A stretch of DNA of 48,862 nucleotides from Thermostichus vulcanus str. 'Rupite' (GCF_022848905.1 NZ_JAFIRA010000028.1:1-48862), one strand, 5' to 3'. Positions 34,529-43,137 are shown, counted from the stretch's first letter. Notes: a model not told the origin generated them from the letters alone. A program made the numbers and translations.

Positions 34529-35641
34529 CTAGGGGTAAAAAGCCAGCCGGGGCAGCCCGAGGGTTTCCGGCCAACCCATCATTATGTTCAGGCACTGTAC
34601 CGCTTGTCCCGCTTGCCCTTTCATCAAGTTGTCGATCACCGAGAGGACAATAACACGGTTGGTGCGGCTATCCACCTCCACCCCAATCATGCAGTTGTTG
34701 GTCCCTGAGACCCACTTGGTTTGTGGGTAAATACCTCGGGGTAACACCCTCACCCAAGCCGATTGGCGATAGAAGGCGTTGTAGATGGTGAGCAGGTCTT
34801 CCCCCACCAGACCGGGATCCCGCAGGGTGGCATACAGCGTGACATGAATGCCCCGCACCATCGGCACCAAATGGGGGGTAAATTGCACCGTGATTGGGGT
34901 ATGGGCTAACTCAGAACAGGCTTGCTCGATCTCAGGAGTATGTCGGTGTTGGGCCACACCATAGGCGGCAAACGAGCCATCCACCTCCGCAAACAGGGAT
35001 CCCACTTTGGCCGCTCGTCCTGCCCCAGAAACACCGGATTTGGCATCGAAAATAAGGCTGTCTAGCTCCACCAATCCCTGCCGCAACAGCGGCGCAACCG
35101 CCAACAGCGAGGCTGTCGGATAGCAGCCGGGGCATCCCACCAATTGCGCTTGCGCAATCGCCTCCCGATACAGTTCCGGCAACCCGTAGACGGATCCCTC
35201 ATTCGCTTGACGATAGTCGGGGCTGGGCCAGTGGGGATCGGTTTTGCCCATGCGATACCAAGACTGATAGGTGGCCAGGTTGCGGAAGCGATAGTCCGCC
35301 GAGAGGTCCAAAACTTTGCAGCCTTTGGCCAAGAGGGGAGGGGCTAGATCCGCAGCCAATCCATTGGGTAAGGACAAAAACACCACCTCGCTGCTAGCGG
35401 CGATCTGATCCACATCCACCGGCTGAATCACCAGATCCACCGCATGAGCCAATTGGGGATAGAGATCCCCATACCGCTTACCGGCGCTGTCTTGCCCAGC
35501 TAGGTAGGTCATCTGGACACCGGGATGTTCACTCAGCAAGCGCACCAGTTGTACCCCCCCATAGCCGGAGGCACCGACAATCCCGACACGAACGGCTTCT
35601 TTAGGGTGAGAAGGACGAGGCGCTGCGGCGCTGTTGGACAT
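34529..35641 (-). CDS. argC: N-acetyl-gamma-glutamyl-phosphate reductase
   Basis: A 370-residue NADPH enzyme of arginine synthesis, reducing N-acetylglutamyl phosphate to the semialdehyde. The nucleotide fold [17 protein letters not shown] starts near residue 18. The catalytic Cys lies in [11 protein letters not shown] (about residue 165), followed by SGVSGAGR and the His-bearing [11 protein letters not shown]. The length is normal for the long bacterial type. The ATG at 35641 is preferred to a TTG six codons earlier. It is the first gene of a minus-strand series reaching the crystallin gene. Arginine is also a cyanophycin precursor, but it is not adjacent to cphA2. Confidence 0.96.
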   Translation of the reverse strand: MSNSAAAPRPSHPKEAVRVGIVGASGYGGVQLVRLLSEHPGVQMTYLAGQDSAGKRYGDLYPQLAHAVDLVIQPVDVDQIAASSEVVFLSLPNGLAADLAPPLLAKGCKVLDLSADYRFRNLATYQSWYRMGKTDPHWPSPDYRQANEGSVYGLPELYREAIAQAQLVGCPGCYPTASLLAVAPLLRQGLVELDSLIFDAKSGVSGAGRAAKVGSLFAEVDGSFAAYGVAQHRHTPEIEQACSELAHTPITVQFTPHLVPMVRGIHVTLYATLRDPGLVGEDLLTIYNAFYRQSAWVRVLPRGIYPQTKWVSGTNNCMIGVEVDSRTNRVIVLSVIDNLMKGQAGQAVQCLNIMMGWPETLGLPRLAFYP

Positions 35642-35763
35642 GATAGGGTGCCTGCGCAAAAGAGGTTGCCTTACTTTTATCGCATTTGCCCGGATCCCGT
35701 CTTGCTCAAAAGTGGGGTTTGTTATGCTGAATCCACTTGGAGTAGCTCTGATTTTGACAGGCT

Positions 35764-36048
35764 ATGCAGTATGAGCGACTAATCAATATCGTTTTGCGCG
35801 CCTACGGCCAAACCAGTCGTCACGGTCTGGATCAGGAGACCCTCACCCTTTACGCCGAAGGCCCCTACACCCTCTACAAGCTCACCTCCCACTTCGACCG
35901 CCGCTCCATTTTTGTCTTGGCGCAAAATCAGCGGGATGTGTTCGTTTCTGGCGATGCCTTTCATAACAAGATCATTCCCGGTGACTGGCAGGTGTGGCTA
36001 CAACAGAAGGCTTTGAGCATTGCTCCCGATCAGGCAAAAGCAGGTTAG
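35764..36048 (+). CDS. Small conserved hypothetical protein
   Basis: A 94-residue soluble protein (MQYERLINIVLRAYGQ at the start) with alternating short strands (LTLYAEGPYTLYKLT, SIFVLAQNQRDVFVSG) and a Trp near the end (GDWQVWLQQKAL). It looks like a small mixed alpha/beta fold, probably restricted to cyanobacteria; no function is known to me. It is divergent from argC, with a TTGACA close upstream of the start that cannot act as its own -35 at that distance. The stop is 20 bases before the first IS-like hairpin. Confidence 0.65.
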   Translation: MQYERLINIVLRAYGQTSRHGLDQETLTLYAEGPYTLYKLTSHFDRRSIFVLAQNQRDVFVSGDAFHNKIIPGDWQVWLQQKALSIAPDQAKAG

Positions 36049-36059
36049 CTAGTCGGCGG

Positions 36060-36115
36060 GAAGCCCCGCGCTGTACCGGAACGGTCAGCGTGAGAGCCGC
36101 GCGGAGCACCCTAGC
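36060..36115. mobile_element. IS200/IS605-like end hairpin, left copy
   Basis: CGCTG-T-ACCG-GAA-CGGT-CAGCG at 36069-36090 is a strong hairpin preceded by CCCCG. The same CCCGCGCTGTA with the same CGCTG/CAGCG outer stem recurs after the tnpB relic at 36790-36817. Such hairpins mark the ends of IS200/IS605 elements. This one may be the end of an earlier insertion. Confidence 0.5.
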
Positions 36116-36199
36116 CCTTTTGAATCGGTTATAGACACAACCGCTGTTGCCGCAAACCCGCGCTCACTTTTGGGGTGGCGCAGCCTGCCGTAGGCATTG

Positions 36200-36243
36200 T
36201 TGCTACGCAATGCTAATGCTACGCGACACGCGACTGCGGAGCA
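36200..36243. repeat. TTGCTACGCAA-type dispersed repeat, copy B
   Basis: TTGCTACGCAA, TGCTAATGCT and then CGCGAC and GCGGAGC occur in the same order as at 18452-18516. It ends where the recognisable tnpB reading begins, so the repeat has probably replaced or broken the 5' part of tnpB. Confidence 0.55.
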
Positions 36244-36781
36244 TGAAAGGGCTGTACTTTGCTTTGCTGCTGGTGGAAGATGCCATAGAGAAGCCTGAAT
36301 CCTCCAGTGAGGGCAAAGCAATTGGGATCGATTTGGGGTTGACTGACTTGGCTGTCACATCGGATGGTTCAAAGTATGCCAATTCTCGTCACCTCAAGAA
36401 GTATGAACGCAACTTGAAACGAAAACAGCGCAAACTGTCCAGAAAAAAGAAGGGTAGTTAGAACCGGAACAAGGCCCGCATCAGAGTTGCTAAGGTTCAC
36501 GGCAAGACTGCCAGGGTGAGAGAAGACTTTTGCTCAAACCCCTGCTACCGCTAGAGAAGATGGAGCTTTCGGTTGGCTCATTTGTATGTCCCCACTGCTC
36601 AGAACGGCATGATAGGGACATCAATGCAGCGATCAACATCAGAAATATCAGATATGAAGGTATCAGATATGAAGGCTTGCGGATTCTGATCTCAGGAAGT
36701 GGGGTTTCTGCTCTAGGAGGCGATGTAAGACCAAAGGAAGGAAGGCCGCAAGTCTACTCTCTCCGAGGCTGTCGTGGTTGA
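36243..36781 (+). pseudogene. tnpB (IS200/IS605 OrfB) relic
   Basis: The first readable segment starts KGLYFALLLVED and contains the RuvC-I motif IGIDLGLTDLAVTSDG with its catalytic Asp, then KKYERNLKRKQRKLSRKKKG. A TAG at 36459-36461 interrupts the frame. The frame continues beyond it as NKARIRVAKVHGKTARVRED, then breaks. A second frame from 36530 gives the zinc-ribbon remnant and RuvC-III (SFVCPHCSERHDRDINAAIN). The N-terminal domain, the RuvC-II Glu region and the first CxxC are gone. IRYEG is duplicated near the end. It cannot encode an active nuclease. tnpA is absent. Confidence 0.85.
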
Positions 36782-36785
36782 TTAG

Positions 36786-36830
36786 AGAAACCCGCGCTGT
36801 ATGCAGAGCCTCAGCGTCAGGCACTTGACA
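36786..36830 (+). mobile_element. IS200/IS605-like right end, possible omegaRNA remnant
   Basis: CCCGCGCTGTA with the stem CGCTG/CAGCG (36795-36816) directly after the tnpB relic stop, followed by TTGACACT. TnpB guide RNAs (omegaRNA) arise from this position in intact elements. With the nuclease broken, only a relic or trans-acting RNA is possible. Confidence 0.45.
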
Positions 36831-37406
36831 CTTTCCTCAGCATAATTGCGTGGGAACCTAGCTTGATCCACACCCGTCCATAAGAATCAACGGCCAGAAA
36901 TTCCCTTCTGTCCAGCACTGGGCAAGCCCTTCTCTAAGCCAGAAGAACTCCTACCCTTAGCTTGCATGGCCAATCCTTCAATGCCATACCCGACAAGGCG
37001 CTGAGCCGAAGATTCTGTTGTTCACCTTCTGCCAACTGTGAAGAAAGTTACGACTGGGGATCAGCGGGGATCCCATAATGAATAAAAGTTTTGAATCGGG
37101 GTAAATTTTGGTGTCTGTCCTGGGAAGAGTGTTGAATACTACACTCCGTTGAGATAGGCTTTGCCTATTATGTGAGCCTAATCACTTTCTTGAGTGTTTG
37201 TCGGTCACTATGCTAGATATGGTTCTGGTGCTTAAGCATAAATTACTAATTGCAGCTCTTTCGTGGATTTTCTACAACAATGCTTGTACTCTTGTCGGGC
37301 CATAGGGATGCTCTCTTGACAGACCTGCGAAGGGGCCAGCGAAAGGGTTGTAGCTCGTTTGCAGCTGGATTAGGCCCCTACTGGGCGATTTCTTAGGAGG
37401 AGTGTG
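36831..37406. other. Gene-poor region and leader of the DUF1815 gene
   Basis: About 575 bp without a firm gene. A 33-codon minus-strand frame at 36817-36918 (reading LDRREFLAVDSYGRVWIKLG) looks peptide-like and may be a gene fragment. Further right lie small hairpins: GAGTGT/ACACTC near 37127-37146, and ATAGGC-TTT-GCCTAT near 37155-37170. A TTGACA occurs near 37316, and the pair AGGGGCC and GGCCCC (37330 and 37374) could fold the leader just before the strong AGGAGG of the DUF1815 gene. These suggest a structured 5' leader or a small RNA, but nothing is proven. Confidence 0.4.
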
Positions 37407-37754
37407 ATGTTCACACGGTTGGCGGAACAGTACCGCAGCTATGTTCAAGACTTGGTGATGAGTTTGCAGGCGCTGGCCATTGTTTTAGAGAAGCGGGGCT
37501 ACCCGGCTTCCTGCTATACCTGTGGCACTTCATTCGAGAGTGCCTCGTTCATGGTCAGTTTGCGAGAAGGACACCTGATCCGCTTCTTGGTTTCCGAGTG
37601 CTCGATTAGCTGGACGGAAATGCGGGATGACCGAGAGCTGATGAAATTGGAAGGTGCCGAAGCAATCCGCCAACTCCAGGAACTGGCGGAGCTGATCAAA
37701 GAGGAGCTTGTGGTTGCTGCTACAGCTCCAGAGGCCCTAGTGGCCGGTGTTTAG
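37407..37754 (+). CDS. DUF1815 family protein
   Basis: A 115-residue protein of a cyanobacteria-restricted family of unknown function. Conserved features are the N-terminal FTRLAEQYRSYVQDLVMSLQ helix, RGYPASCYTCGTSFESASFM with a paired Cys (CYTC), and the invariant-looking SWTEMRDDRELMKLEGAEAI. The two close cysteines could bind metal or switch redox state. AGGAGG ends six bases before the ATG, one of the best ribosome sites in the window, suggesting strong translation. The leader upstream is long and structured. Confidence 0.88.
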   Translation: MFTRLAEQYRSYVQDLVMSLQALAIVLEKRGYPASCYTCGTSFESASFMVSLREGHLIRFLVSECSISWTEMRDDRELMKLEGAEAIRQLQELAELIKEELVVAATAPEALVAGV

Positions 37755-37865
37755 GCCCAATCTGAGTAGATTTCATCAGATCTCACTGAACCTGTTTTGG
37801 CAGAGGCAGGGATCCAAGGGATTTACTTGAATGGGAATGGGTGGGACGGGAATCTGGCCTCCGCT

Positions 37866-38309
37866 TCAGACTATCCAGGGCTCCCGGCAGGCGGTGTGGA
37901 TGTACTTGCCAAGGTACACCTGATTACCTGTCTCATTCCACTGTACAAAGTCAAAAATTTGGGTGAGCAGAAAGGTGCCTCGCCCCGCTTCTTCCGTTTC
38001 CGGGATACCGCACTGGCAGCGATGGAGCTCGTGTTGGGGACGAAACCCAGACCCTTGATCTCGCACCAACCATTGGTAGAACGGCTCCGAGCTAGCGTAC
38101 TCGATGATGACGTGCTTACTGGGATCAAGACCATTTCCGTGCTGAACGGCATTGATAATCGCCTCCTGTAGGCCCAGGCGCACCTCAGCTCTCCAGGCAG
38201 GTGGCACTTTTGAGAGCAGCAGGTCAAGCACAGGCTGCGTGTAGAGGGTGGAGGGGAAGCTGATGACGCTCCAGGAGCAGTTGACAGGTCTGAGGGAGAG
38301 GGCAATCAC
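37866..38309 (-). CDS. Anti-sigma/RsbW-like serine kinase
   Basis: A 147-residue stand-alone GHKL ATPase domain of the HATPase_c_2 (RsbW/SpoIIAB) type. The N box is EAIINAVQHGN, the G1-type loop is VRDQGSGF, and the G2-type loop is GRGTFLLTQIFD. Such kinases bind sigma factors or phosphorylate anti-sigma-factor antagonists in stress signalling. In cyanobacteria they usually stand alone, as here; no STAS-domain partner or sigma gene is adjacent. The start is a GTG at 38309, with a possible later GTG at VNCSWSV. It is convergent with the DUF1815 gene. Confidence 0.82.
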   Translation of the reverse strand: MIALSLRPVNCSWSVISFPSTLYTQPVLDLLLSKVPPAWRAEVRLGLQEAIINAVQHGNGLDPSKHVIIEYASSEPFYQWLVRDQGSGFRPQHELHRCQCGIPETEEAGRGTFLLTQIFDFVQWNETGNQVYLGKYIHTACREPWIV

Positions 38310-38463
38310 AGAGGCGGTCTTCCCGGGGGCACAACGCTCTCTTCTATTCTAGCGAAATCCCAGGTTGCGTCAGCCTAGATGGGTTGACCAGGACAACGCC
38401 GCGACCGGGGCGCGGTGGCATCCTTTTGCCGTACCATCTTGAGTGGTGAAGTTCTTCGCGGCT

Positions 38464-38661
38464 ATGTTGATCAAAATTGGGGATAAGGTTAGGGTTCGCT
38501 CGGTTCAGGATCGCGGGCAGGAAGACATGAAGGCGCTGGTGGGCAAAGAGGCTGTGGTGCTAGCGCGGCGGGTGGTGGATGGCAGCGGCGTCGGCTACAT
38601 TTTGGAGTTTCCTGACCGATCTCGGCATTGGTTTTTTGAGAGTGAACTGGAAGGGATTTAA
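38464..38661 (+). CDS. DUF2862 family small protein
   Basis: A 65-residue SH3-like beta-barrel protein found in cyanobacteria. It shows the pattern IGDKVRVRSVQDR, then a short helix, then DGSGVGYILEFPDRS with RHWFFESEL. The function is unknown to me. The ATG at 38464 is preferred over an upstream GTG seven codons earlier. It precedes the HU-like gene by 34 bp on the same strand and may share its transcript. Confidence 0.78.
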   Translation: MLIKIGDKVRVRSVQDRGQEDMKALVGKEAVVLARRVVDGSGVGYILEFPDRSRHWFFESELEGI

Positions 38662-38695
38662 GCCCCTGCTTGTGTTGCCGTTGCCTGGATAGTCT

Positions 38696-39040
38696 TTGGA
38701 TAATCTGTTGGCTACTCCTCCTCCCCATTTGAATCGCCGTTTGTTAGCCCGCCAGATGGCCGCACAGGTGGATGGCCTGACGGTAGAGATGGCGGCGGCG
38801 GCCCTAGAGGCGATGCTGGAAAGCATTAGCCGGTGTCTGGCTCAAGGGGGATCCGTGCGGCTGGCTCGCTTTGGCACGTTTTCTTTGCGACATCGCTCCG
38901 CTCGGCAAACCTATCACCCGCGCACCAAGGCCCCGATCCGGATCCCGGCTGCGGATGTGCCGCATTTTGTCCCCAGTCCGGAGTTGGGTCGTCCGGCTGT
39001 AGCTGCCGTTCTGGAATCCGAGCCGAACAAGCCCGTCTAA
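38696..39040 (+). CDS. HU/IHF-family DNA-binding protein, divergent
   Basis: A 114-residue protein with the HU fold. Two N-terminal helices (NRRLLARQMAAQVDGL; EMAAAALEAMLESISRCLAQGG) are followed by VRLARFGTFSLRHRSARQTYHPRTKAPIRIP, matching the HU signature GFGTFxVxxRxARxGRNPxTGExIxIPA, with the Pro-bearing DNA arm shortened. It ends PHFVPSPEL as HU does. About 15 extra residues precede and follow the fold. No ATG exists at the right place, so a TTG at 38696 is used. It is followed by CRY-DASH after nine bases. Confidence 0.78.
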   Translation: MDNLLATPPPHLNRRLLARQMAAQVDGLTVEMAAAALEAMLESISRCLAQGGSVRLARFGTFSLRHRSARQTYHPRTKAPIRIPAADVPHFVPSPELGRPAVAAVLESEPNKPV

Positions 39041-39049
39041 GATGGCCAC

Positions 39050-40525
39050 ATGATTGCCACGTTGCTTTGGTTCCGCACCGATTTGCGTCTGCTGGATCAC
39101 GAGCCTTTGCGGCGGGCCTGTGGACAGGGATCCCCATTGATCCCGTTGTATTGCCTGGATCCGCGCCAATGGGGGCAGACCTCCTTTGGCTTTCCCAAAA
39201 CCGGGCCATTTCGCAGCCAGTTTTTGCTCGAATGTTTGGCGGATCTGCGGCAGGCGCTGCAAAAGGAGGGATCCGACCTGGTGATCCGGCAGGGCTATCC
39301 AGAAGCGGTGATCCCAGCCCTGGTTAAGACATGGCAGGTCAAGGCGGTCTATGCCCATGAGGAGGTGGGTACGGAAGAAGCAGCGGTGACTCAAGCTGTG
39401 AGACAGGCTTTGCAACCGTTGGGTGTATCTCTACACACTGACTGGGGCCATACCCTCTATCACCCTGAGGATCTCCCCTTTCCCCTATCCCAATTGCCGG
39501 AGCTGTTCACCCGGTTTCGCAAACAGGTGGAAGAGACCCCTACCCTCATCCGGGATCCCTTACCCATCCCTAAGATACCCCCTTTGCCTAGGGGTTTGGA
39601 TCCCGGTTTGCTGCCAACGCTGAAGGATTTGGGCTTGTCGTTGCCGCCCCCCGATCCACGGGCGCAATTCACCTATAGAGGGGGAAGTACAGCTGGTCAG
39701 GCCCGCCTTCACAGCTACTTCTGGGAACAGGATCGGCTGCGCTGCTACAAAGAGACTCGCAACGGCATGTTGGATCCCAACGCTGGGTCACGGCTTTCCG
39801 CTTGGTTGGCTTTAGGATGCCTCTCCCCCCGCACGGTGTACGCAGAGGTAAAGCGGTACGAACAGGAACGGGTGCGCAACGAATCCACCTACTGGCTGGT
39901 CTTCGAGCTGCTGTGGCGGGATTATTTTCGCTTTATCTTGGCCAAACACGGGCGCAAGCTGTTTCGTCCTTCCGGTTTGCAAGGGATCCCGATGCCTTGG
40001 CAACAGGATTGGCCCCGCTTTCAGCTGTGGTGTCGGGGAGAAACCGGCTACCCGCTGGTGGATGCCAACATGAGGGAGCTGGCGGCGACAGGGTTTATGT
40101 CCAATCGGGGACGGCAGAATGTGGCCAGCTTTCTCACCAAGAACCTGGGGATTGACTGGCGCATGGGGGCGGAATGGTTTGAGTCGCTGTTGATCGACTC
40201 CGACGTGGCCAGCAACTACGGCAATTGGAACTACAGCGCCGGCGTGGGCAACGATGCCCGGGGTTTTCGCTACTTCAACATTCCCAAGCAATCCCGTGAT
40301 TATGACCCCAAGGGGGAGTACCTACGCCACTGGCTACCGGAACTGGCCGGGCTTCCGGGGGATAAAATCCATGAGCCCTATCGTCTTAATGCCTTTGAGC
40401 AGCGGCAGTTTGGGGTACACCTGGGAGTAACCTATCCGCGCCCTGTGGTGGATCTCCAGAAATCCCTACAGGTCAATCAGCGGGCCTACGAAGCTGCTTT
40501 GGAGCGCTGCCGCTCTCAGGTTTAA
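39050..40525 (+). CDS. Cryptochrome DASH (photolyase family)
   Basis: A 491-residue flavoprotein of the photolyase/cryptochrome family. The N-terminal alpha/beta antenna domain (1-135, LLWFRTDLRLLDHEPL) is followed by the FAD-binding helical domain, with YRGGSTAGQARLHSYFWEQDRLRCYKETRNGML across about 204-235 and SRLSAWLALGCLSPRTV. The CRY-DASH type is favoured by TYWLVFELLWRDYFRF and by GFMSNRGRQNVASFL with the Trp/Tyr electron path. DASH proteins repair pyrimidine dimers in single-stranded DNA or sense blue light. It is probably cotranscribed with the HU-like gene (gap of nine bases), a suggestive pairing for a DNA repair enzyme. Confidence 0.9.
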   Translation: MIATLLWFRTDLRLLDHEPLRRACGQGSPLIPLYCLDPRQWGQTSFGFPKTGPFRSQFLLECLADLRQALQKEGSDLVIRQGYPEAVIPALVKTWQVKAVYAHEEVGTEEAAVTQAVRQALQPLGVSLHTDWGHTLYHPEDLPFPLSQLPELFTRFRKQVEETPTLIRDPLPIPKIPPLPRGLDPGLLPTLKDLGLSLPPPDPRAQFTYRGGSTAGQARLHSYFWEQDRLRCYKETRNGMLDPNAGSRLSAWLALGCLSPRTVYAEVKRYEQERVRNESTYWLVFELLWRDYFRFILAKHGRKLFRPSGLQGIPMPWQQDWPRFQLWCRGETGYPLVDANMRELAATGFMSNRGRQNVASFLTKNLGIDWRMGAEWFESLLIDSDVASNYGNWNYSAGVGNDARGFRYFNIPKQSRDYDPKGEYLRHWLPELAGLPGDKIHEPYRLNAFEQRQFGVHLGVTYPRPVVDLQKSLQVNQRAYEAALERCRSQV

Positions 40526-40623
40526 TTTTGCTGAAGCTGCTGTATATGCTGTACCTGCTCCAGGGTTAGTCCTATTGCTGTGGCAATCCTCTACTGTTCA
40601 TTCTTCATTTGTTCATTCTTCAT

Positions 40624-41760
40624 TCACCGCAAAAAGCGGGCCAACAGCAGCATACCGATGCCTCCAAACAGAATATTAAAGCTCCAGGCCGCCGCCCAAG
40701 GAGGCAATGCCCCGGCTTCCCCCAAACTGCGGGACACACTCAAAATCACGTAGTAGCCAAACACCAACAAAATGCCAAAAACTACGCCACCATAGCGGCC
40801 TACCCGGCGGGCTGTACTGGATCCCAGGGGCAGAGAAATCAACACCGCAAAAAAGCTGGCCAAGGGCAAGGAAAAGCGCAGATGAAACTCCGTGCGCAGA
40901 GCCTGGGTATTCAGATTAGAGCGGGCTAGGCGAGCAATCCGTTCTGCCAATTCCGGTAAGCGCAACTCGCTCGGGGGAACCGGTGGTTGCATGAGGGTGG
41001 CCAAATCCTCCGACACTTGCAATGGCTTGCGATCGAAGGGTTGCTCCGCAATGCTGGTGCCAGCAGGGCCATAAATGTGGTGAACTCCTTCAATCAAGCT
41101 CCACTCCAGCCCATTCCACACTGCTTGGGCCGCCAGCGTCACTTCCACCAACTGGTATTTTCCCCCCGGCAATGGATTCACTCGCAACACGCTCACATCC
41201 TGCATCGTATTCAGCCGCGGATCCACTTGGCGGATGAAAAACCACAGGTTGTCTTCTGTTTTAAAAAAAACATCGTATTGAACAGGTGTAGTGGCCTGGG
41301 TGAGCAAAGCCTGCTGATCAATCTCGCGGATCTGTTGTTTGCTGGCCGGAAGTAACACGTTACTGATACCAAAGGCGCTCAGGCTCATGGTCAAGCCCAC
41401 CAATAACAGGGGCCTGAAAATCCGCGTAAACGGGATCCCGGCTGCCCGCAAAGCGGTGATCTCGCTATTGCCGCTCAGTTTGCCCAACGTGAGCATGGTG
41501 GCAAAAAAAGCGGCGATTGGCATGCCCAGCACCACCATCTCCGGCATATCCAGAACCAGAAGGCGCAACACCATCAACGGCGGGACGGATCCCTCTACCA
41601 ATCGTTCGGCCAAGGTAAACAGTCGGCCCACCAGCAGCAGCAGGGTGCCCCCCGCCACACCAGCCAGCACTGGGGTGAGCATCTGCCCAAACAGATAGCG
41701 CTCCAACAGCCAGAACTTGGTTAGCAAAGGGGCAATCCTCCAACTGCACCGGCCACCCAC
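40624..41760 (-). CDS. LptF/LptG family LPS export permease (copy 2)
   Basis: A 378-residue inner-membrane permease paralogous to the one at 3776-4957. It shares GVAGGTLLLLVGRLFTLAERLVEGSVPP, the signature LGKLSGNSEITALRAAGIPF, the periplasmic middle and three C-terminal helices (about 285-378) with PLASFFAVLISLPLG. Two unlike copies suggest an LptF-LptG heterodimer, encoded at two loci. The GTG start at 41760 comes one base after the stop of the upstream pentapeptide gene (TAGAGTG), indicating translational coupling. A 15-base tandem repeat (TGTTCATTCTTCATT, two copies) reaches its stop codon. Confidence 0.92.
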   Translation of the reverse strand: MGGRCSWRIAPLLTKFWLLERYLFGQMLTPVLAGVAGGTLLLLVGRLFTLAERLVEGSVPPLMVLRLLVLDMPEMVVLGMPIAAFFATMLTLGKLSGNSEITALRAAGIPFTRIFRPLLLVGLTMSLSAFGISNVLLPASKQQIREIDQQALLTQATTPVQYDVFFKTEDNLWFFIRQVDPRLNTMQDVSVLRVNPLPGGKYQLVEVTLAAQAVWNGLEWSLIEGVHHIYGPAGTSIAEQPFDRKPLQVSEDLATLMQPPVPPSELRLPELAERIARLARSNLNTQALRTEFHLRFSLPLASFFAVLISLPLGSSTARRVGRYGGVVFGILLVFGYYVILSVSRSLGEAGALPPWAAAWSFNILFGGIGMLLLARFLR

Positions 41761-41761
41761 T

Positions 41762-42955
41762 CTAGCCTATGGGGCCTGGCGGTTCTGAGGCACTGGGGTT
41801 AGGATCCGGATTCTTGTGCAGCACCTGCAGAGGCAGTTCTGGACTAAGTTGGGCTCCCCAAGTGGCTAGGTAGGCCCGTTGTTCTGGGGAAAGACGACGC
41901 ACCTGACGAAAATCGGCCCCTGCCACGACCGCTCCGGCATAGGCTCCGCTTTTGAAGTCTGGCTTTTGTCCCGGTTGAGCAGGAGAAGCGGTTTCCAAAG
42001 ATCCGACAAACAACAAAGCCCGATACAAATCCGCTCCCCGCAAATCCGCATGGCGTAGGTTAGCCCCACACAAGTTGGCATGGCTGAGGTCACAGTCCCG
42101 CAGGTCGGCCCCCTCTAGGCTGGCTTCACTCAGGTCAATGGCCCGCAGTTGGGTTCCGTGCAAATCGGCCCCCTCCAACATCGTTTCCAGATTCACGACG
42201 CGGATCCCGTGCAGGCGATCCCGTTGGTAGCCCCCCTTGCCATCCAAAATCGGGCGACCCAAGTGATCATCGCGCCGTAGGGGGCTGAGCAAATTGGCTG
42301 TAGACAGAAAGCGCAGGATCTTGGCTTTGCCAAAGCGATCCACCCCATTCAACAGCGCGGCGGTGCGTCCAGCGGCAATGGCGCGTTCTAAGGGCCAATC
42401 GTCCAGTTGTCCATCCGGGGCCAAGACCAAACCGGAGATCCCCTCAAAGTAAGCATCGATGGTTTGCTGTTGGGTGATCACATTCTGCTGAATCGTCAGA
42501 TCCCGCGAGATGATGTACTGCCTCCAGGCAATGTAGGCGGCCAAAATGGCGATCAAGATTTGCCCTGCCGCCCCAAACACCTCCCCCAACGCTCCAATCG
42601 CCTCCCAACTCAGGGATCCCACTCCGGAGAAGACTCCACTCAGGCTCATCCCCCCGATCAAGGCTAAGCTCAGGGCCAAAACCATCCACAGAGAACCCGG
42701 CCAGGTACGCACCTGATGCCAAAGGCCGCGCCCAACCCTGATCCAAAACGGTCGTCCCCACCACCCGGCCAGACCCAGTAGCAGCAGCACCGCGACCCAA
42801 CCCATTCCCTGCTGATCCCACAGCAAGGCCAGCACCAATAGCCCAGTCGGGATCCCCAACAACAATAGGTTCAAGAGCGTCCCCAACCCAGAACCGGCCA
42901 CTGGAGAGACAGAGTCGAAAGCAAGAAACTCGGGGGCAAAGGGTTTGGCGGTCAT
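41762..42955 (-). CDS. Membrane-anchored pentapeptide-repeat protein
   Basis: A 397-residue protein. The N-terminal 145 residues hold three to four hydrophobic helices (LLNLLLLGIPTGLLVLALLW; WVAVLLLLGLAGWW; SLWMVLALSLALIGG; AAGQILIAILAAYIAW). A helical stretch follows (QYIISRDLTIQQNVITQQQT), then about 15 pentapeptides at 245-330 (ATLEGADLRDCDL-like units). The layout resembles cyanobacterial membrane pentapeptide proteins with cytoplasmic repeats. The ATG at 42955 avoids overlap with the divergent gene; a frame extending to 43135 exists but is less likely. Its stop is one base before the GTG of the LptF/G permease, so the two are probably made together. The role of the pair is an open question. 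Confidence 0.8.
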   Translation of the reverse strand: MTAKPFAPEFLAFDSVSPVAGSGLGTLLNLLLLGIPTGLLVLALLWDQQGMGWVAVLLLLGLAGWWGRPFWIRVGRGLWHQVRTWPGSLWMVLALSLALIGGMSLSGVFSGVGSLSWEAIGALGEVFGAAGQILIAILAAYIAWRQYIISRDLTIQQNVITQQQTIDAYFEGISGLVLAPDGQLDDWPLERAIAAGRTAALLNGVDRFGKAKILRFLSTANLLSPLRRDDHLGRPILDGKGGYQRDRLHGIRVVNLETMLEGADLHGTQLRAIDLSEASLEGADLRDCDLSHANLCGANLRHADLRGADLYRALLFVGSLETASPAQPGQKPDFKSGAYAGAVVAGADFRQVRRLSPEQRAYLATWGAQLSPELPLQVLHKNPDPNPSASEPPGPIG

Positions 42956-43137
42956 GGGATCTTTACTGTTGTTTGGATTGGCGGCAGGAAACTCTAGGGC
43001 TAGTGTTGAGGTTGGGGAAAAAGCCTGCGTTTCTCCGTATCTGGGGCTGAGTGCCAGGGCAGGATCCCGTCCCCCAGGTTTGTTAGGATAACTTCGACCT
43101 TCCTTCTCTAGCCCAACCCGGTGTGAGGGTGACAACT

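Noticed and set aside
40595-40624. Two tandem copies of TGTTCATTCTTCATT
   Set aside because: Only two copies, at the end of the LptF/G gene, with no spacer and no further units. It is a simple slippage duplication rather than a CRISPR or iteron array.
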